Part shown: positions 7,454 to 16,124 of the stretch, piece after piece
Layout of the letters: every line of letters starts with the position of its first letter
Numbering within the stretch: the stretch's first letter is position 1
NCBI GenBank assembly: GCA_023459875.1
Contig: JAEWRY010000024.1
Span: 207,460-271,459 of the forward strand
Source: Bacillota bacterium
GTDB lineage: Bacteria; Bacillota; Clostridia; Oscillospirales; Oscillospiraceae
Length of the DNA: 64,000 nucleotides
Direction of reading: 5' to 3'
Made by a program: the position numbers and the translations under genes
The notes under the pieces: generated by a model
Told to the model about the DNA's origin: nothing
Databases searched by the model: none
Seen by the model: only the letters and a program-made list of their open reading frames with translations

Positions 7454-7735
7454 ATGGAGAGCAGGATGACCGAGCTTCGGGACAAGGAAATTATCAGCGT
7501 AAAGGACGGCTGCCGCTTTGGCTATGTGGGGGATGTGGAGGTGGATCTGGAGACCGGAAAGGTGAGTGCCCTGGTGGTGCCGGGCCGCCTGCGCTTTTTC
7601 GGGCTGCTGGGCAGGGAAGAGGACAAATTTTTTCCCTGGGAATCGGTAAAGCGCTTTGGAGAGGATATTATACTGGTGGACGGCGACGGTTTGGGCGGCA
7701 TTTCGGGCCAAACCGGGCGCAGAAGAATCCGATAA
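7454..7735 (+). CDS. ylmC: YlmC/YmxH-family PRC-barrel sporulation protein
   Basis: 93 residues forming one PRC-barrel domain (ELRDKEIISVKDGCRFGYVG, then a strand-rich body with a FFPWESV element and a C-terminal GRRRIR tail). This is the YlmC/YmxH family found only in spore formers. Its usual place in clostridia is just downstream of sigE-sigG, which supports reading the 5489-5974 fragment as the native sigG locus. The start at 7454 has AAAGGAG 11 nt upstream; an ATG at 7447 is out of frame. Molecular function is unknown. Confidence 0.85.
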   Translation: MESRMTELRDKEIISVKDGCRFGYVGDVEVDLETGKVSALVVPGRLRFFGLLGREEDKFFPWESVKRFGEDIILVDGDGLGGISGQTGRRRIR

Positions 7736-7767
7736 GGAAAATATCGTGCGAAAAGTCGTTAAAAACC

Positions 7768-7796
7768 TTGCAATTATGGGGATACTGTGCTAAAAT
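7768..7796 (+). promoter_or_regulatory. rpsB promoter
   Basis: TTGCAA (7768-7773), a 17-nt spacer and TAAAAT (7791-7796) give a strong sigma-A promoter about 110 nt before rpsB. Confidence 0.65.
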
Positions 7797-7802
7797 ACCA
7801 GA

Positions 7803-7904
7803 GCATTACACATGGGAATGGACTTCGGCCAAGTGCTCCAAAGGAGTTGGTCCGGGGGATGAAGGTCCCAGAGGTAAAAACAAAAATAGGAGGAAAATAA
7901 ATCT
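7803..7904 (+). promoter_or_regulatory. Structured 5' leader of rpsB
   Basis: The roughly 100-nt leader contains a compact stem: GGAC (7820-7823) with GTCC (7850-7853), GGCCAA with TTGGTC, and GCTCC with GGAG at the tip. Many ribosomal-protein operons carry such leaders for feedback by the encoded protein; whether S2 binds here is inference. The rpsB ribosome-binding site (AGGAGG) lies downstream of the stem. Confidence 0.35.
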
Positions 7905-8630
<726 letters not shown>

Positions 8631-8650
8631 TCCAATTATTTTGAGTTTAT

Positions 8651-8679
8651 AGCGCCCGCCGCGCGCGGCGGGCGCTTTT
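8651..8679 (+). terminator. rpsB-tsf intercistronic terminator/attenuator
   Basis: AGCGCCCGCC pairs perfectly with GGCGGGCGCT over 6 nt and is followed by TTTTC, a classical intrinsic terminator 20 nt after rpsB. tsf lacks its own clear promoter in the 30 nt left, so it is likely to be fed by read-through. Confidence 0.8.
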
Positions 8680-8710
8680 CTAAAGAAAAATCTAATGGAG
8701 GTTTATGAAT

Positions 8711-9637
8711 ATGGCGATCACTGCAAAAGAAGTACAGAACCTGCGTGAAATCACCGGTGTGGGCATGATGGACTGCAAAAAGGCCTTGGTAGCCTCTGAC
8801 GGCGATATTGACAAGGCGATTGAATACCTGCGTGAAAAGGGACTTGCCGCCGCTCAGAAGAAGGCCGGACGCATCGCCGCCGAAGGCATGGCTTACGCCG
8901 CCGTTCTGGACGGAGTGGGCGTGTTGGTGGAAGTAAACGCCGAGACCGACTTTGTCAGCAAGAACGAATTGTTTGTGAACTTTGTCAAGACCGTTGCCGA
9001 AGTGGTGGCCAAGGAAGCCCCCGCCGACGTGGACGCGCTCATGGCCAAGTCCTGCCCCGGCACCGGCCACACCTTGCAGGAGGAGCAGCAGGAAAAGGTG
9101 CTGGTGATCGGCGAGAACATCAAGGTGCGCCGTTTTGCCCGCTACGATTCCGACCTGAGCGTGGCTTACGTCCACATGGGCGGCCGGATCGGCGTTCTCG
9201 TCAACATGAAGGTCTCCGACAATATCAAGGGCAGCGACGTTGTGATCGAGCTGGGCCGCGACGTGGCTATGCAGATTGCCGCCATGCGTCCCTCTTACCT
9301 GGACAAGAGCCAGGTGGAATCCTCCGTTCTGGATAAGGAAAAGGAAATCCTCATGGTCCAGGCCAAGGAAGACCCCAAGAATGCCGGCAAGCCCGAGAAT
9401 ATTATTGAGAAAATGGTCCTTGGCCGCGTGAGCAAGTACTACGAGGAAAACTGCCTGCTGCAGCAGATCTTCGTCAAGGACAACAAGTTTTCTGTGGAAC
9501 AGCATATCGCCGCCGTGGCCAAGAGCCTGGGCGGAACCATCACCATGAACGGCTTCTACCGCTTTGAAAAGGGCGAGGGCATCGAAAAGAAACAGGAAGA
9601 CCTGGCCGAGGAAGTCGCAAAGCAGCTGGGCAAGTAA
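8711..9637 (+). CDS. tsf: Elongation factor Ts
   Basis: 308 residues. The N-terminal UBA-like domain carries REITGVGMMDCKKAL, followed by the EF-Tu-contacting motif VEVNAETDFVSKN. EF-Ts exchanges GDP for GTP on EF-Tu. The start at 8711 is preferred over the ATG at 8705, because the GGAGG site (8697-8701) is 9 nt from 8711 and only 3 nt from 8705. It follows rpsB and is followed by a hairpin-rich, gene-free stretch. Confidence 0.97.
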   Translation: MAITAKEVQNLREITGVGMMDCKKALVASDGDIDKAIEYLREKGLAAAQKKAGRIAAEGMAYAAVLDGVGVLVEVNAETDFVSKNELFVNFVKTVAEVVAKEAPADVDALMAKSCPGTGHTLQEEQQEKVLVIGENIKVRRFARYDSDLSVAYVHMGGRIGVLVNMKVSDNIKGSDVVIELGRDVAMQIAAMRPSYLDKSQVESSVLDKEKEILMVQAKEDPKNAGKPENIIEKMVLGRVSKYYEENCLLQQIFVKDNKFSVEQHIAAVAKSLGGTITMNGFYRFEKGEGIEKKQEDLAEEVAKQLGK

Positions 9638-9656
9638 AAATATCTACAAATCAATG

Positions 9657-9684
9657 CGCCTGCGGGAAGTAATTCCCGCAGGCG
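9657..9684. repeat. 28-nt palindrome, copy 1 of CGCCTGCGGGAA family
   Basis: A perfect 12-bp stem (CGCCTGCGGGAA / TTCCCGCAGGCG) with loop GTAA, 19 nt after tsf, with no T-run. The identical 28-mer recurs at 9893-9920, and a 13-bp variant is at 35955-35983. Confidence 0.85.
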
Positions 9685-9730
9685 TGAGACTGTCAAAAAA
9701 CAATGTTTTTCGATAAACGATAAGATGGAG

Positions 9731-9866
9731 GCGGCTCTCTGGAGCCGCACAAAGAGTGCCTAGCGAGAAGTAAATTCCCGCTAGGCACTGGTATTTAACC
9801 TTTTGCGGATTTCGGTCACGGAACGCAACGCAAAATCCGCAAAAACTTTTCGCCGGTGGCGAAAAG
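9731..9866. repeat. Cluster of four further hairpins after tsf
   Basis: Within 136 nt: GCGGCTC/GAGCCGC (9731-9748), AGTGCCTAGCG/CGCTAGGCACT (9755-9789, a degenerate relative of the 28-mer), TTTTGCGGATTT/AAATCCGCAAAA (9801-9844, 20-nt loop) and CTTTTCGCC/GGCGAAAAG (9846-9866). No coding frame with plausible start is present. Purpose unknown; they could form a structured 3' untranslated region of tsf. Confidence 0.75.
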
Positions 9867-9892
9867 GACGAGGGGCATTTTTGACAAGTTGG

Positions 9893-9926
9893 CGCCTGCG
9901 GGAAGTAATTCCCGCAGGCGTTTTTT
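9893..9926 (+). terminator. 28-nt palindrome copy 2, acting as terminator of rpsB-tsf
   Basis: The same 28-mer as at 9657, here followed directly by TTTTTT, giving a textbook intrinsic terminator. It also lies 16 nt beyond the stop of the convergent gene at 9942, so it may serve both sides. Confidence 0.8.
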
Positions 9927-9941
9927 ATTGCCCGCGCCTTT

Positions 9942-10220
9942 TTAATCCCCTATTTTATTCGTTCCCTCATAGGGCGCGTTACTATTCTTTTTTTCTTCCT
10001 CCAACGGCCACATCGCCATGGAAAGGCCGAAGAGCACGGCCGCGATGACGGCGATCGCCTGCACCTTGTTTTCCTTCAGCCATGGCCGGTATTTTACCAG
10101 AATATCCAGATGTACTTTCTCCGACGTCTCGTCCAGTATGTAATACAGTATGATGGCGGCCACTGCGCAGACGGCAATCCGGGTGAGAAGTTCCTTTTTG
10201 TCCCCCGTTAGTTCTTCCAT
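9942..10220 (-). CDS. Small two-pass membrane protein, unknown function
   Basis: 92 residues with two hydrophobic segments (about 14-28 and 54-72) separated by a charged stretch, and a hydrophilic C-terminal tail. No family recognised. The ATG at 10220 is preceded by AGAGGTG at 7 nt, and codon use is like the neighbours, so it is probably real. It is divergent from the spoIIIA operon across a 110-nt gap, which raises the possibility of sporulation-linked expression, but nothing in the sequence proves it. Confidence 0.65.
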   Translation of the reverse strand: MEELTGDKKELLTRIAVCAVAAIILYYILDETSEKVHLDILVKYRPWLKENKVQAIAVIAAVLFGLSMAMWPLEEEKKNSNAPYEGTNKIGD

Positions 10221-10274
10221 TCAAAATCACCTCTTCTATCTATAGTATGCGGGGATGAGTTTTAGAAACAGTGT

Positions 10275-10282
10275 CATACAAA
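10275..10282 (+). promoter_or_regulatory. Possible sigma-E -10 box for spoIIIA
   Basis: CATACAAA resembles the sigma-E -10 consensus (CATACAAT) and lies about 50 nt before the spoIIIAA start. The matching -35 (about 10254-10260) is poor. In Bacillus the spoIIIA operon is transcribed by sigma-E in the mother cell, which is why this site is noted. Confidence 0.25.
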
Positions 10283-10330
10283 TGGACAACCACACATAGG
10301 ATTGAAAAACAAGGAGAGGAGGGAGCGGCC

Positions 10331-11263
10331 TTGTCATCACAGAGCGGTGGGGCACGCTTTCAGCAGGCTGCGGCTCTGCTTCCGGCCCCCCTGCGCCGTA
10401 TTGTTCAGAATCTTCCCTCGACCGTTCAGGAAGAGGCGGAGGAACTGCGGCTGCGGGTGGGAAGGCCCCTCAGCGTGACCCTCCCGGGCGGGGAGATGTC
10501 CGTGACCGGCGAGAGGGCTGTCACCGCGGAGGAGGTTCTGCTGGTGCTGGAGATTGCCAGCCGGGGTTCCATTCACACCGCGCTCGAGCAGGTGAGGCAC
10601 GGTTTTCTCACGGTGACGGGCGGACACCGGATCGGTGTCTGCGGCTGCGGAGTTTTAAGAGATGGGCGGGTACAGAATCTTAAAAACATCTCCTCCGTCA
10701 ACATCCGTATTGCAAAGGAGGTGCGCGGCGCGGCAGGGCAGGTTCTGGAGGATTTAAAGGAAAACGGGGCGCTGATGAGTACCCTGATCCTCTCGCCGCC
10801 GGGATGCGGAAAGACGACCCTGCTGCGGGATCTTGTCCGGTGTATTTCCGACGGCGAGGGCACCGAGCCCATGCGGGTCGGGCTGGTGGATGAGCGGGGC
10901 GAGATAGCGGCCATGGAAAATGGTCTTCCCCAGATGGACGTGGGCCGCCGCACCGATGTGCTGGAAGGCTGCCCGAGGGAAGAGGCCCTTATGATGCTTC
11001 TGCGGGGGATGAACCCCCAGGTGCTGGCGGTGGACGAAATAACGGCGGAAGCGGACGCAGGAGCGCTTTCCGCTGCCGCCGGGTGTGGAGTGATATTACT
11101 TGCCACAACACACAGCACTAGGGTATCAGAGCTCTATGAAAGGCAAAACTGCGGGAGACTTCTGGAGCGGGGCGTGTTCCGAAGGGCAGTGTACATTACA
11201 TTCAGCCGGGGAAAACGAAATTATATTGTACAAAAGCTGGATGAGGAGGGAAAACCATGCTGA
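10331..11263 (+). CDS. spoIIIAA: Stage III sporulation protein AA (ATPase)
   Basis: 310 residues from a TTG at 10331. The frame is open from a GTG at 10271, but no ATG exists, and GGAGAGGAGGGA lies 6 nt before the TTG, which decides the start. The protein is a type II/IV-secretion-like ATPase with Walker A SPPGCGKTTLL, a Walker B region (QVLAVDEI) and the GLVDERGEIA segment. It is thought to power the SpoIIIA-SpoIIQ channel that links mother cell and forespore. First gene of a tightly packed eight-gene operon, overlapping spoIIIAB by 7 nt. Confidence 0.95.
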   Translation: MSSQSGGARFQQAAALLPAPLRRIVQNLPSTVQEEAEELRLRVGRPLSVTLPGGEMSVTGERAVTAEEVLLVLEIASRGSIHTALEQVRHGFLTVTGGHRIGVCGCGVLRDGRVQNLKNISSVNIRIAKEVRGAAGQVLEDLKENGALMSTLILSPPGCGKTTLLRDLVRCISDGEGTEPMRVGLVDERGEIAAMENGLPQMDVGRRTDVLEGCPREEALMMLLRGMNPQVLAVDEITAEADAGALSAAAGCGVILLATTHSTRVSELYERQNCGRLLERGVFRRAVYITFSRGKRNYIVQKLDEEGKPC

Positions 11264-11769
11264 AGGTATTGGGATTCCTGCTTTTTGTCGCCGGAACGAC
11301 CTTGATGGGGCTTTCCGCCGTCGCGTCGCTGAGGGAAAGGGTAACCTGCCTGCGCGGATTTCTCGGCGCTTTGGAGCTGATGGAACGGGAACTGAGTTTC
11401 AATCTGACGGCGGTGCCGGAACTGTTTTCCCGCCTGGCGAGAAGCGCCGAGCCGCCCGCGAACAAGTTTTTTGCCTGCTGTGCAAAAGGGTTCTCCAATC
11501 TCGGAGAACGGTCGGTGGAGGAAATATGGCGCTCGGCGCTTTCGGAAAGCAGGCTTCCTCTGGGGGAGGATGAATCCGAAACCCTCCGCTCGGTGGGGCA
11601 GGTGCTGGGACGTTACGACGGGGAGGGGCAGCAGGCGGTCATCATGATCGCAAGGGAGAGCCTGGGCCGGTCGCTGGTCAGGGCGGAGTCGGACCGGGAA
11701 AGGCTCAGCAGGGTATACGGCGCGCTTGGCCTCACCGGGGGGATTTTCCTGGCGCTCATTATACTTTGA
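11257..11769 (+). CDS. spoIIIAB: Stage III sporulation protein AB
   Basis: 170 residues. An N-terminal membrane segment (about 4-24), a charged helical body (RERVTCLRGFLGALELMERELSF) and a C-terminal membrane segment (about 150-170) match SpoIIIAB, a type II secretion F-like protein that anchors the ATPase to the channel base. The start overlaps the end of spoIIIAA (CCATGCTGA), a sign of translational coupling. Confidence 0.93.
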   Translation: MLKVLGFLLFVAGTTLMGLSAVASLRERVTCLRGFLGALELMERELSFNLTAVPELFSRLARSAEPPANKFFACCAKGFSNLGERSVEEIWRSALSESRLPLGEDESETLRSVGQVLGRYDGEGQQAVIMIARESLGRSLVRAESDRERLSRVYGALGLTGGIFLALIIL

Positions 11770-11814
11770 AAGAAAACAGAGCCGAATGGGGCTTGTGCAA
11801 AGGGGTAAGGAACG

Positions 11815-12009
11815 ATGGAGGTAGACCTGATTTTTAAAATCGCGGCCGTCGGCATTCTGGTATCGGTGCTCAACCAGGTGCTCACCAGTACGAAACGGGA
11901 GGACCAGGCGCTGCTCGTAACACTCACCGGGGTCGTTGTGGTTCTGATGATGGTGGTGCAGCAGATCAACGACCTCTTTAACCTGGTCAAAACGCTCTTT
12001 AACTTTTAA
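11815..12009 (+). CDS. spoIIIAC: Stage III sporulation protein AC
   Basis: 64 residues, the usual length. Two membrane helices flank the conserved LNQVLTSTKREDQALL loop. It is one of the small membrane subunits of the SpoIIIA channel. The ribosome-binding site AAGGAACG is modest; the gene follows spoIIIAB by 45 nt and precedes spoIIIAD by 5 nt. Confidence 0.95.
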   Translation: MEVDLIFKIAAVGILVSVLNQVLTSTKREDQALLVTLTGVVVVLMMVVQQINDLFNLVKTLFNF

Positions 12010-12014
12010 CCGGT

Positions 12015-12401
12015 ATGGCGGATATCTTTAAAATCGCCGTGATTGCTGTGACCGCGTCGCTGTGCGCCCTGGTAATTAAAAAACAATCGGGCACGTATGC
12101 CTCGATTCTGGCTCTTGTGGTGGGGGCGTTTATCCTGTTTCAGATCCTTGGGGTTCTGGAACAGGCCGGCTCGCTCATGGACGAGCTGGGAAGGCTGGCA
12201 GGGCTCTCTCCCGCCGTAATCGCGCCGGTCATGAAGACGGTGGGCGTGGCGATCCTTACCAAATTGACCGCATCCCTTTGCAAGGACTCGGACGAGAGCA
12301 GCATCGCCTCGGCAGTGGAGACGGCGGGAGCGGCGGTGGCGCTTGCCATTTCGATCCCGCTGCTGCGCACTGTGCTGAGCATGATTACGGAGTTATTGTG
12401 A
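12015..12401 (+). CDS. spoIIIAD: Stage III sporulation protein AD
   Basis: 128 residues with four hydrophobic stretches and the conserved central segment MKTVGVAILTKLTASLCKD. It pairs with SpoIIIAC in the inner part of the mother cell-forespore channel. Only 5 nt separate it from spoIIIAC and no clear ribosome-binding site is present, so it is probably translated by coupling. Confidence 0.95.
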   Translation: MADIFKIAVIAVTASLCALVIKKQSGTYASILALVVGAFILFQILGVLEQAGSLMDELGRLAGLSPAVIAPVMKTVGVAILTKLTASLCKDSDESSIASAVETAGAAVALAISIPLLRTVLSMITELL

Positions 12402-12402
12402 T

Positions 12403-13500
12403 ATGAAAAAAATATTCATGTTGTTGCTGCTCCTCTTCATCCTGGGCCTGATGACGTCGGCAAAAGCGGCGGAAGTGTCGGACGAGCTTACGAACGCCGC
12501 CGGACTGGACGAGCTGCAGCAGGCGGCGGAAGGGTATATGGACGAAGTGCCGCTCAATACCAAGCTAAGTCTTAACGATGGGATTCCCGCATTGGCGGAA
12601 AAAGCAAAAAACGCCATGAGCGGGATTATCAGGGGGGCGGTAAGCAGCGGCGTGAAGCTGATGGTGATCGTCCTACTGTGCGGGTTGGCCGAAGGCATTG
12701 AGCCGGAAGGCGCTTACGGCACGATAAGGGTGGTTTCACTGCTGGGCGCCCTTGCCGTAACCACCGTGGCGGCTTCGGATATCCGGTCCCTTCTGGGCAT
12801 GGGCAGGGAAGCAATCGACAGTATCTCAGGCTTTTCCAAAGCCCTTTTGCCTACCATGTCAACCGTCACGGCAATGGGCGGAGCGCCCGCCAGCGCAGCG
12901 GCGCGGCAGCTGGCCACCCTCCTGTTTTCCGATATGCTCATCACCGCCATCGACCGGCTGCTGCTTCCCATGCTTTATCTCTACATCGCCCTGTGCGCCG
13001 CCAAGGCGGCCGTGGGCAACGACGGCCTGAAGCGGGTGGCGGGGACCATAAAGTCGCTCATCGTCACCTTTCTGGCCGTATTGCTGCTCACCTTTGTGGG
13101 ATACCTGACAGTGAGCGGGGTGATCGCCGGCTCCACGGACGCGGTCACCGTCAAGGCGGCGAAATTCACGATTTCCAGCATGATCCCCGTGGTGGGCGGC
13201 ATTTTGTCGGACGCCGCGGAAACGGTGCTGGCCGGCGCGGCGATTCTGAAGGGTGCGGTAGGCGTGTTCGGGATGCTGACCGTACTGTCCATCTGCCTTG
13301 TGCCGTTCATCAGCCTGGGCATTCAGTACCTTACCTATAAAATCGCGGCGGCGCTTTCCGCAACCGTCGGTGCCGGGCCGGTGGTCGGCCTCATCGACGG
13401 CATCGGCGAGGCCTTCGCACTCATGATGGGTATGACGGGGGCCTGCGCGCTTATCCTGCTCATTTCCATGGTTTCCGGGATCTCTATGGTGACGTCATGA
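12403..13500 (+). CDS. spoIIIAE: Stage III sporulation protein AE
   Basis: 365 residues. An N-terminal signal peptide (about 1-22) precedes a short exported region and a multi-pass membrane part (about 72-365) rich in Gly and Ala, as in SpoIIIAE, the permease-like component of the channel. It begins 1 nt after spoIIIAD and overlaps spoIIIAF by 4 nt. Confidence 0.94.
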   Translation: MKKIFMLLLLLFILGLMTSAKAAEVSDELTNAAGLDELQQAAEGYMDEVPLNTKLSLNDGIPALAEKAKNAMSGIIRGAVSSGVKLMVIVLLCGLAEGIEPEGAYGTIRVVSLLGALAVTTVAASDIRSLLGMGREAIDSISGFSKALLPTMSTVTAMGGAPASAAARQLATLLFSDMLITAIDRLLLPMLYLYIALCAAKAAVGNDGLKRVAGTIKSLIVTFLAVLLLTFVGYLTVSGVIAGSTDAVTVKAAKFTISSMIPVVGGILSDAAETVLAGAAILKGAVGVFGMLTVLSICLVPFISLGIQYLTYKIAAALSATVGAGPVVGLIDGIGEAFALMMGMTGACALILLISMVSGISMVTS

Positions 13501-13991
13501 TGGAAAAAATCAGCATGTGGGTCACGGGCATTACGGCGGCGGCCATGCTGGTGGCGGTGGCGGACAGCCTGACCCCGCCCGGAACGGTAAAAAAAGTAGC
13601 CCGGTTCACGGGGGGACTGGTGCTTCTGCTGGCGGTTATAAGTCCGGTTTCCTCGCTGGATTTCGCCGCACTGTCCAGCTCCCTTGTGGAATACCGGGAG
13701 GATTTAAACCAATATCAGGCGACGGTGGGCACCGGCAGTATTCAGGTGATGAAAATCATCATAGCGGACAAGACTTCCGCATATATTGTGGACAAGGCGG
13801 CCTCTCTTGGTGTTGTCTGCACGGCCGAGGTGACCTGTACGGTCGGGGAAGAAGATGTGCCTTATCCTTCCGCCGTCACGGTGAAAGGGAATTTTTCCGA
13901 GGCGCAGGAAGCGGCGCTGACACGGCAGATAGAAGCCGATCTGGCCATTCCCGCGTCAGAGCAGCGTTACGAGAGCGAGGAAGTAAAATGA
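13497..13991 (+). CDS. spoIIIAF: Stage III sporulation protein AF
   Basis: 164 residues. Two N-terminal membrane helices (about 8-24 and 33-52) are followed by a soluble domain of the ring-building type. SpoIIIAF forms part of the SpoIIIA assembly in the intermembrane space. Start overlaps the spoIIIAE stop (ATGA); end overlaps spoIIIAG by 4 nt. Confidence 0.92.
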   Translation: MMEKISMWVTGITAAAMLVAVADSLTPPGTVKKVARFTGGLVLLLAVISPVSSLDFAALSSSLVEYREDLNQYQATVGTGSIQVMKIIIADKTSAYIVDKAASLGVVCTAEVTCTVGEEDVPYPSAVTVKGNFSEAQEAALTRQIEADLAIPASEQRYESEEVK

Positions 13992-14488
13992 ATTTGAAAG
14001 ACCTTTTCGGGGAACGGACAAAGAAACTTGGTTCAGCACTTGGTAAATTCAAATATGTCTTTCTGGTCATTTTTATCGGACTGATCCTTCTGATCTGGCC
14101 GGGCCAAAAGACAAGTACCGCTGTCCAAAGCGCGGTTAGCGAACAGAAGGCCGTTTTTGATCTGGAAGGAATGGAGAAAAAAATCGCGGACGCTCTCTCG
14201 GAAATAGACGGCGCCGGGCGGGTGACCGTGGTACTCACGATGAAGGCGGGAAGCAGACGGATGCTGGCCGAGGAGACGAGTAGCGACGACACGAGCGCGG
14301 TTTTGGTATCCAGGGGCAGCGGGTACCAGGAAACGGTGACCGTTCAGGAACTCAGCCCGCAGTATCAGGGAGCGCTGGTGGTCTGCGAGGGGGCCGGAGA
14401 TCCGGCGGTGAAGCTCAAGCTGGTGGAGGCGGTATCGGCACTCACCGGGCTTGGTTCCAATAAAATTTCTATCTGCAAGGGAAAGTGA
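13988..14488 (+). CDS. spoIIIAG: Stage III sporulation protein AG
   Basis: 166 residues from the ATG at 13988 inside the spoIIIAF stop. One membrane helix (about 24-40, FLVIFIGLILLIWPG) is followed by a secretin-like ring-building domain (DGAGRVTVVLTMKAGS ... GALVVCEGAGDPAVKLKLVEAV). SpoIIIAG makes a large ring in the channel between mother cell and forespore. The frame is open much further upstream, but that is a shadow of spoIIIAF. Confidence 0.94.
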   Translation: MNLKDLFGERTKKLGSALGKFKYVFLVIFIGLILLIWPGQKTSTAVQSAVSEQKAVFDLEGMEKKIADALSEIDGAGRVTVVLTMKAGSRRMLAEETSSDDTSAVLVSRGSGYQETVTVQELSPQYQGALVVCEGAGDPAVKLKLVEAVSALTGLGSNKISICKGK

Positions 14489-14500
14489 GGAGTAAAGGAA

Positions 14501-15052
14501 ATGAAATTGTGGAAGCGAAACGCGGTGGTAACTGCCGTAGTTCTGTTCGTCCTGGTGGCGGTGTATCTCAACTGGTCGTATAACCGGAACCAAGACAATA
14601 CGAGCGTGGGCAAAACGCTGGGCGAGGCTACTCTGGTGGGCAGCAGCAGCGGAGACTCGTCCCAGGCAAATTCCGGTACCGGCGACTCGGTGACGACGGG
14701 GTATTTTTCTGCTGCAAGGCTGAACCGGCAGCAGGCGCGGGACAGCGCCCTGTCGCTGTTCCAGCAGGCGGCAGCGGACACGAAGGCCACCCAGAATACG
14801 CTGGACGCGGCAAACACCTCCATCCAGACCATGGCGAAAAACACACTGGCTGAGGCGGAAATCGAAAACCTCATTACCGCCAAGGGCTATACGGACTGCG
14901 TTGCCTTTTTGGGCGAGGACAGCGCCAGCATCGTAGTAGCCGCAAAAGAGGGCGGGCTGAGCGAGGCGGATACGGCGAAAATCACGGATATCGTCATAGA
15001 ACAGACCAAACTTGCGGCAAACCAGATCAAGATTATCGAAGCCAAACCGTAG
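14501..15052 (+). CDS. spoIIIAH: Stage III sporulation protein AH
   Basis: 183 residues. An N-terminal membrane helix (about 7-26), a Ser/Gly-rich linker, and a C-terminal YscJ/FliF-like domain (LAEAEIENLITAKGYTDCVA and the final KLAANQIKIIE) match SpoIIIAH, which binds forespore SpoIIQ and completes the channel. The ribosome-binding site GAGGAG is 9 nt upstream. Last gene of the spoIIIA operon. Confidence 0.94.
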   Translation: MKLWKRNAVVTAVVLFVLVAVYLNWSYNRNQDNTSVGKTLGEATLVGSSSGDSSQANSGTGDSVTTGYFSAARLNRQQARDSALSLFQQAAADTKATQNTLDAANTSIQTMAKNTLAEAEIENLITAKGYTDCVAFLGEDSASIVVAAKEGGLSEADTAKITDIVIEQTKLAANQIKIIEAKP

Positions 15053-15074
15053 TCCCAAGGGCAGAAAAAAAGCT

Positions 15075-15102
15075 TTGTAATTTCTCCTTTTTGTGGTACA
15101 AT
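15075..15102 (+). promoter_or_regulatory. Promoter of yqhY
   Basis: TTGTAA (15075-15080), a 16-nt spacer and TACAAT (15097-15102), 44 nt before the yqhY start. It separates vegetative expression of yqhY from the sporulation operon upstream. Confidence 0.5.
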
Positions 15103-15145
15103 ACAAAAAAGCACTTGTAATGTACTGTAAAGGAGTGTGAATGAT

Positions 15146-15523
15146 ATGCCCGACGGAAAAGATTACATCTCCCGCCCCGAGGAAAAGGGCAATATCCGTA
15201 TCTCTGAGGAAGTGCTGGCTGTCATCGCGGCTGACGCCGCCAACGAGGTGGAAGGAGTCGGCGGCTTTAACGGAAACCTTGCCCAGCAGATCATGGGAAA
15301 GAGCCAGAAGAAGGGCATCCGGATCCTGATGGGAGACGACGCAGTGGTTCTGGAACTCGACATCCTCATCAAATACGGATATACCATTCCCGATGTGGCC
15401 CGCAAGGTCCAGGATGCGGTTATGGGGGCAGTGGAAGCCACCAGCGGCCTTAACGTAGAGGCGGTAAACGTCACCGTGAGCGGCGTCATGTTTCCCAAAG
15501 AAACAGCCCAAACCCCCTGCTGA
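15146..15523 (+). CDS. yqhY: Asp23/Gls24-family protein (YqhY)
   Basis: 125 residues of the Asp23/Gls24 envelope-stress family: ISEEVLAVIAADAANEVEGV near the start and VARKVQDAVMGAVEATSGL near the end. The Bacillus relative YqhY also lies just before nusB and influences acetyl-CoA carboxylase activity; accB and accC, its neighbours there, are missing here. The start at 15146 is chosen because AGGAG (15131-15135) sits 10 nt upstream; the GTG at 15137 is too close to it. Followed by its own terminator. Confidence 0.88.
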   Translation: MPDGKDYISRPEEKGNIRISEEVLAVIAADAANEVEGVGGFNGNLAQQIMGKSQKKGIRILMGDDAVVLELDILIKYGYTIPDVARKVQDAVMGAVEATSGLNVEAVNVTVSGVMFPKETAQTPC

Positions 15524-15539
15524 TCTACAAAACCCGCAG

Positions 15540-15573
15540 GAGCATTGAACGCAACGCGTTCAATGCTCTTTTC
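15540..15573 (+). terminator. yqhY terminator
   Basis: GAGCATTGAACGC pairs with GCGTTCAATGCTC over a 3-nt loop and is followed by TTTTC, 16 nt after the yqhY stop. Confidence 0.8.
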
Positions 15574-15665
15574 TGCTGTTTCGCCGAAATAAAAGCTTTT
15601 CTTTTTGAATATTTTTTTGTATAATACTATAGATATACAGGATGACTCCAAACAAGGAGGCAACT

Positions 15666-16124
15666 ATGACAAGAACCAACGCGAGAGAGCTTGCCGCTCA
15701 CTTCTCCTACGAACTCGGTTTTACGGACAAGACTGCCGACGAGCTGCTCTCAGAACAGTTAAACCACGAAAGTTTCGCCCTTTTGGCGGAGGAAGAACCT
15801 CTCTATGCCGAGTTTCCCAACGAAAAACAGCGGAAATATATCGAATCCCTAGTGAAGGGCGTCTATGAGCACGGCCCCGAGCTGGACGACTATATTTCCC
15901 GTTATGCCGTTGGCTGGAATTTCTCCCGAATCTCCCGGGTATCCGCCGCCATCATGCGGATCGCGATGTATGAAATTTTGTATATGCAGGATATTCCCGA
16001 TTCAGCCGCCATCAACGAGGCGGTGGAGATCGCCAAGGGATACGAGGAGCCCAAGACCGTGGCGTTTATCAACGGAATCCTGGGGGCATTCGTCCGGGCG
16101 GAGCACCCCGGGAATCCCACATGA
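15666..16124 (+). CDS. nusB: Transcription antitermination factor NusB
   Basis: 152 residues. The RNA-binding start (TRTNARELAAHFSYEL) and the C-terminal IPDSAAINEAVEIAKGY and FINGILGAFVR motifs are those of NusB. With NusE it binds boxA in rRNA leaders to keep polymerase elongating. The start at 15666 follows AAGGAGG by 5-6 nt. An AT-rich stretch with a TATAAT just upstream may be its promoter. Overlaps the next gene by 4 nt. Confidence 0.95.
   Translation: MTRTNARELAAHFSYELGFTDKTADELLSEQLNHESFALLAEEEPLYAEFPNEKQRKYIESLVKGVYEHGPELDDYISRYAVGWNFSRISRVSAAIMRIAMYEILYMQDIPDSAAINEAVEIAKGYEEPKTVAFINGILGAFVRAEHPGNPT

Noticed and set aside
14033..15511. 492-codon minus-strand frame across spoIIIAG, spoIIIAH and yqhY
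   Set aside because: Runs antisense to three clear genes and their intergenic gaps; no family resemblance. A shadow frame.
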